Positions 5,801 through 7,660 of a DNA stretch of 7,660 nucleotides are shown one piece after another. How positions within the stretch are numbered: the first letter of the stretch is position 1; every line of letters starts with the position of its first letter. Under the pieces are notes generated by a model. That model saw nothing but the letters and a program-made list of their open reading frames with translations. It made no database searches and had not been told where the DNA came from. Source of the stretch: Ruminococcus sp. UBA3387 (GTDB lineage Bacteria; Bacillota; Clostridia; Oscillospirales; Ruminococcaceae). Both the position numbers and the translations under genes were made by a program. The stretch lies in assembly GCA_002358895.1 (NCBI GenBank), contig DEPR01000083.1:2262-9921 (forward strand). Direction: 5' to 3'.

Positions 5801-7057
5801 TTATCTGTCTACAGATGATACAAAAAATGTACTTGGCGTTTTGCCGAGAAAATACAATGCAAAATATCTTATATCGTCCATTGCGTGGTCGTTTTCCTTT
5901 ATGGGGCAATCGGAGCCTGCTTTTTCGTCCCAGCGATAGAGCGAAAACTCCCTCAAAGTATCCTGACAGCTTTTTGATATTTTTATCCTGCCCTCCCTGA
6001 GCATATCGCTGACAAGTCTTATGCCTGAAATAACATCGTTTTTGCCCTGGGTAATATTGAATTTACCGTGCCTTTTAACGCACTGGATGAAGGAGGCTGC
6101 TGACGGGTCGCAGACAATCATCTCGATTTTTCTGTCCCCACAAAGCTTTTCAAGAGCCTTATAATGCTCCTCGTCTGTACGCTGGACGCCCTTTTCCTTG
6201 GAGTTATAATAATACTCGTCAATTCTGTACCAGGTTCCGTCCTTTTCACCCCAGAGTCCGAAGCTTGCAGGATTTACTGTACCGTAGTCGCAGCTGACCA
6301 CATATCTTGAAATACCTGTGGGAGGCGTTGAAAAGGTATTTCTCTCATAGCTGAACATCGGATATACGGCTCCTGCTGTATTACACCAATGCCCCAGCAC
6401 AAAACGCTTATAAAACGCACCTGAAAAGAGCCTTTTATATCTTTTTATCACCGTTTCGGTCAGGCTTGGGTTATCGGTAAGCTTAAAATGGACATACAGC
6501 AGATTTTTCTCTTTTCTCTTATCAATCCACTCTCTTTTGAACCAATGGAAACTGTTATCGGGATTACAGTTAAACCACAGCTTCGAGCCTTTGACCGAAC
6601 ACCTTGCAACTGCCTGTTCAACAAAGCTTCTTGGCATAAGTGCAACCTCATCAAGAAGCACTCCTGCAAGGGTTATGCCCTGTATCAATGCACAGGAGCT
6701 TTCGTCCTTTCCCCCGAAGACATAGAACCTGTTTGAGGTTGCTCCAAGGGTTACATCAATATAATTCTTGGTGCTATGGTCCTTTACGGTAAAGCCAAGA
6801 GATTTCAGCTTATCCACAAGCTCTGTCAGCATATTTCGTCTTAATGACCCGATTGTTTTTCCGCAGAAAGCAAAATTCCGATTATTGAAATTCAGGGTTG
6901 CCCAGCAGACAAAGGACAACGCCATACAGCTGGTTTTTCCCGAACGGATTGCCCCATCACAGATAATTCCGTCATAATACTTTGTTTGCTTATTTCGCCA
7001 CCAGTGGAAAACGAACTGCTGTTTTTTGGAGAACCTATTTATATCGAAGTTACTCAT
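5801..7057 (-). CDS. terL: Terminase large subunit (PBSX/Terminase_3-like)
   Basis: This 418-residue protein is the ATP-driven DNA-packaging motor and nuclease that docks on the portal. Walker A is GAIRSGKT at 35-42, Walker B VLLDE at 133-137, and the coupling motif WFNCNPDNSFHWFK at 161-174. The C-terminal RNase-H-like nuclease has acidic residues at D257 (VVSCDYG), D317 (IVCDPSA) and D394 or D395 (HAMDDIRY). All catalytic elements are therefore present and in order, and the length fits the family. The ATG at 7057 lies inside the end of terS (8-base overlap) with GAGG 4 bases upstream; an upstream in-frame ATG at 7120 would add 21 residues overlapping terS and lacks family resemblance. The motif set resembles headful-type (PBSX/SPP1) enzymes, but the packaging mode cannot be read from sequence alone. 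Confidence 0.95.
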   Translation of the reverse strand: MSNFDINRFSKKQQFVFHWWRNKQTKYYDGIICDGAIRSGKTSCMALSFVCWATLNFNNRNFAFCGKTIGSLRRNMLTELVDKLKSLGFTVKDHSTKNYIDVTLGATSNRFYVFGGKDESSCALIQGITLAGVLLDEVALMPRSFVEQAVARCSVKGSKLWFNCNPDNSFHWFKREWIDKRKEKNLLYVHFKLTDNPSLTETVIKRYKRLFSGAFYKRFVLGHWCNTAGAVYPMFSYERNTFSTPPTGISRYVVSCDYGTVNPASFGLWGEKDGTWYRIDEYYYNSKEKGVQRTDEEHYKALEKLCGDRKIEMIVCDPSAASFIQCVKRHGKFNITQGKNDVISGIRLVSDMLREGRIKISKSCQDTLREFSLYRWDEKAGSDCPIKENDHAMDDIRYFALYFLGKTPSTFFVSSVDR

Positions 7058-7553
7058 CGACCTCATCTCCAAGTGGCTCATCAGGCAGGAAATCGCTATC
7101 TTCTGCATTTGCAAGGGCATTTACAAGGCTTTGTGCGTTACCACGGTTCTGCAGTTGTTCATTGAACTCAATCAGTCGTTCCAACGCTTTTTGTCTGTCA
7201 AAAAACTTGATTTCCACCCCTCCGCCTTTGACCTTCTTGATTTCCGACACATTGAACAGGTCCGCCTGCCTTATTTTATGAGGTGTAATCTCCTCGGCAA
7301 ACACCAGCTCCGCTGCGTCATTTGTTCTTCCGAATGCCAGTCTTTCCAGCCCTGATTTTATGGCATAATCGGAAGTCATATTCTTTTCCTCAGCAGTTTT
7401 TATCATTCTGCGTACAGATTTTCTTGAAAGCAGTCTGAGCCCTTCAAGCCTTGCTCTCACAGGGCTTACGCCAACTGCTTGTGCAGATTCCTCTGCATTC
7501 CGACTTTGGCAATAGTGAATTACAAAGTCTTTGATATTGATTTTTTTCAACAA
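7050..7553 (-). CDS. terS: Terminase small subunit (XtmA/Terminase_2-like)
   Basis: This 167-residue protein would recognise the DNA to be packaged and hand it to TerL. The N-terminal third holds a helix-turn-helix (about residues 7-50, with AEESAQAVGVSPVRARLEGLRL and the following RKSVRRMI), as in the Terminase_2 family. The middle segment (SDYAIKSGLERLAFGRTNDA, 61-80) and the conserved KKVKGGGVEIKFFDRQKALERL block near 106-128 are typical of PBSX-type small subunits and form the oligomerisation region. The acidic tail (EDSDFLPDEPLGDEVDE) probably contacts TerL. The start is TTG, with AAAGGA 7 bases upstream; a second TTG follows directly. No ATG lies near that site. It is the first gene of the visible operon. 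Confidence 0.85.
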   Translation of the reverse strand: MLKKINIKDFVIHYCQSRNAEESAQAVGVSPVRARLEGLRLLSRKSVRRMIKTAEEKNMTSDYAIKSGLERLAFGRTNDAAELVFAEEITPHKIRQADLFNVSEIKKVKGGGVEIKFFDRQKALERLIEFNEQLQNRGNAQSLVNALANAEDSDFLPDEPLGDEVDE

Positions 7554-7560
7554 GTTATCG

Positions 7561-7566
7561 TCCTTT
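7561..7566 (-). promoter_or_regulatory. Ribosome binding site of the terS TTG start
   Basis: AAAGGA on the minus strand is 7 bases before the TTG at 7553. It supports that start, because the region further upstream is the inverted-repeat-rich intergenic sequence. Confidence 0.6.
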
Positions 7567-7608
7567 CTTTTGGGTTGTTTTCTACAAATGGGTTTGTGGT
7601 ATTTATCG

Positions 7609-7660
7609 ACGGGACGTCGGATATATGCAATGTTTTGGGCATTACGGGGCGTCGAGGATA
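7609..7660 (-). repeat. Two partial copies of the intergenic repeat motif, right flank
   Basis: The + strand reads ACGGGACGTCG at 7609-7619 and ACGGGGCGTCG at 7644-7654. Their reverse complements, CGACGTCCCGT and CGACGCCCCGT, match the left repeat's CGACATCCCGT (414-424) at 10 and 9 of 11 positions. The second copy extends to TCCTCGACGCCCCGTAAT, 14 of 18 identical to the left element, and is cut by the window end. They probably belong to the same dispersed family as the element at 396-480, in opposite orientation. Confidence 0.5.

Larger units (their letters stand above)
545..7553 (-). mobile_element. Phage-derived DNA-packaging and capsid cassette with a terminal hub-like gene
   Basis: Nine intact minus-strand genes follow the canonical head-gene order of tailed phages: terS, terL, portal, protease, capsid, two connectors, an unknown, and a hub-like protein. 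Spacing is tight: an 8-base overlap at terS/terL, 1-base overlap at portal/protease, 14 bases before the capsid gene, and 0 to 1 base at the last three junctions. No frameshift or premature stop was seen. Integrase, repressor, lysis, tail-tube, sheath and tape-measure genes are absent from the window. It may be a reduced prophage, a domesticated particle or a satellite; anything upstream of 7660 is unseen, so the right boundary is only the boundary of the visible genes. Confidence 0.7.

Noticed and set aside
5803..5816. Short palindrome ATCTGT-CT-ACAGAT at the 3' end of terL
   Set aside because: A two-base loop and position in coding sequence make a functional hairpin unlikely; it is plausibly chance.
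5252..6000. Plus-strand open frames antisense to portal and terL
   Set aside because: They have low-complexity Ser/Arg/Leu-rich translations without domains and lie opposite genes with complete motif sets.
7058..7120. In-frame upstream ATG that would lengthen TerL by 21 residues
   Set aside because: It lies wholly inside terS, the extra residues do not resemble TerL N-termini, and the ATG at 7057 has a ribosome binding site and the usual short overlap.
7602..7630. Possible minus-strand promoter, TTGCAT - 17 bases - GATAAA, ahead of terS
   Set aside because: Spacing is right, but only 3 of 6 and 4 of 6 positions match the sigma-70-type consensus and it overlaps the repeat motif; too weak to annotate.

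Overview
The window looks like a chromosomal segment of a low-to-moderate GC Firmicute, most likely a gut Clostridia of the Ruminococcus/Oscillospiraceae type. The evidence is the strong AGGAGG-type ribosome binding sites, the TTG starts, clostridial-phage-like proteins, and a GlnQ-type amino-acid ABC transporter gene ending in a classic T-tract terminator. The taxonomic call is inference from protein flavour and cannot be confirmed here.

Layout. Bases 1-366 (+) hold the 3' end of an amino-acid ABC transporter ATPase, closed by an intrinsic terminator (371-397). Bases 396-480 hold an imperfectly palindromic intergenic repeat. A second hairpin with a perfect 11-bp stem (516-541) separates the transporter from a convergent operon and can terminate in both directions. 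From 7553 down to 545 everything is on the minus strand. It forms one tightly packed phage morphogenesis operon, in transcription order: terminase small subunit (terS), terminase large subunit (terL), portal, prohead protease with a zinc-knuckle insert and a helical scaffold-like tail, HK97-fold major capsid protein, a hairpin, gp6-like head-tail connector, a second connector/tail-terminator-like protein, a 121-residue protein of unknown function, and a baseplate-hub-like protein. The last ~100 bases (7554-7660) hold the terS ribosome binding site and two partial copies of a motif also present in the left-hand repeat.

How the genes work together. TerS and TerL would select DNA and pump it through the portal into a procapsid built from the capsid protein and matured by the protease. 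The two connector proteins would seal the head. The last two genes look like the start of a tail tip. No sheath, conventional tail tube, tape measure, fibre, holin, lysin, integrase, repressor or replication gene is visible. All nine reading frames are intact, and every gene except portal follows its predecessor by less than 20 bases or overlaps it, apart from the hairpin gap after the capsid gene. The cassette therefore does not look like a randomly decayed prophage. It could be a reduced or domesticated head-plus-hub particle, a gene-transfer-agent-like element, a capsid-encoding satellite, or one arm of a prophage whose other genes lie beyond 7660. The window alone cannot decide between these.
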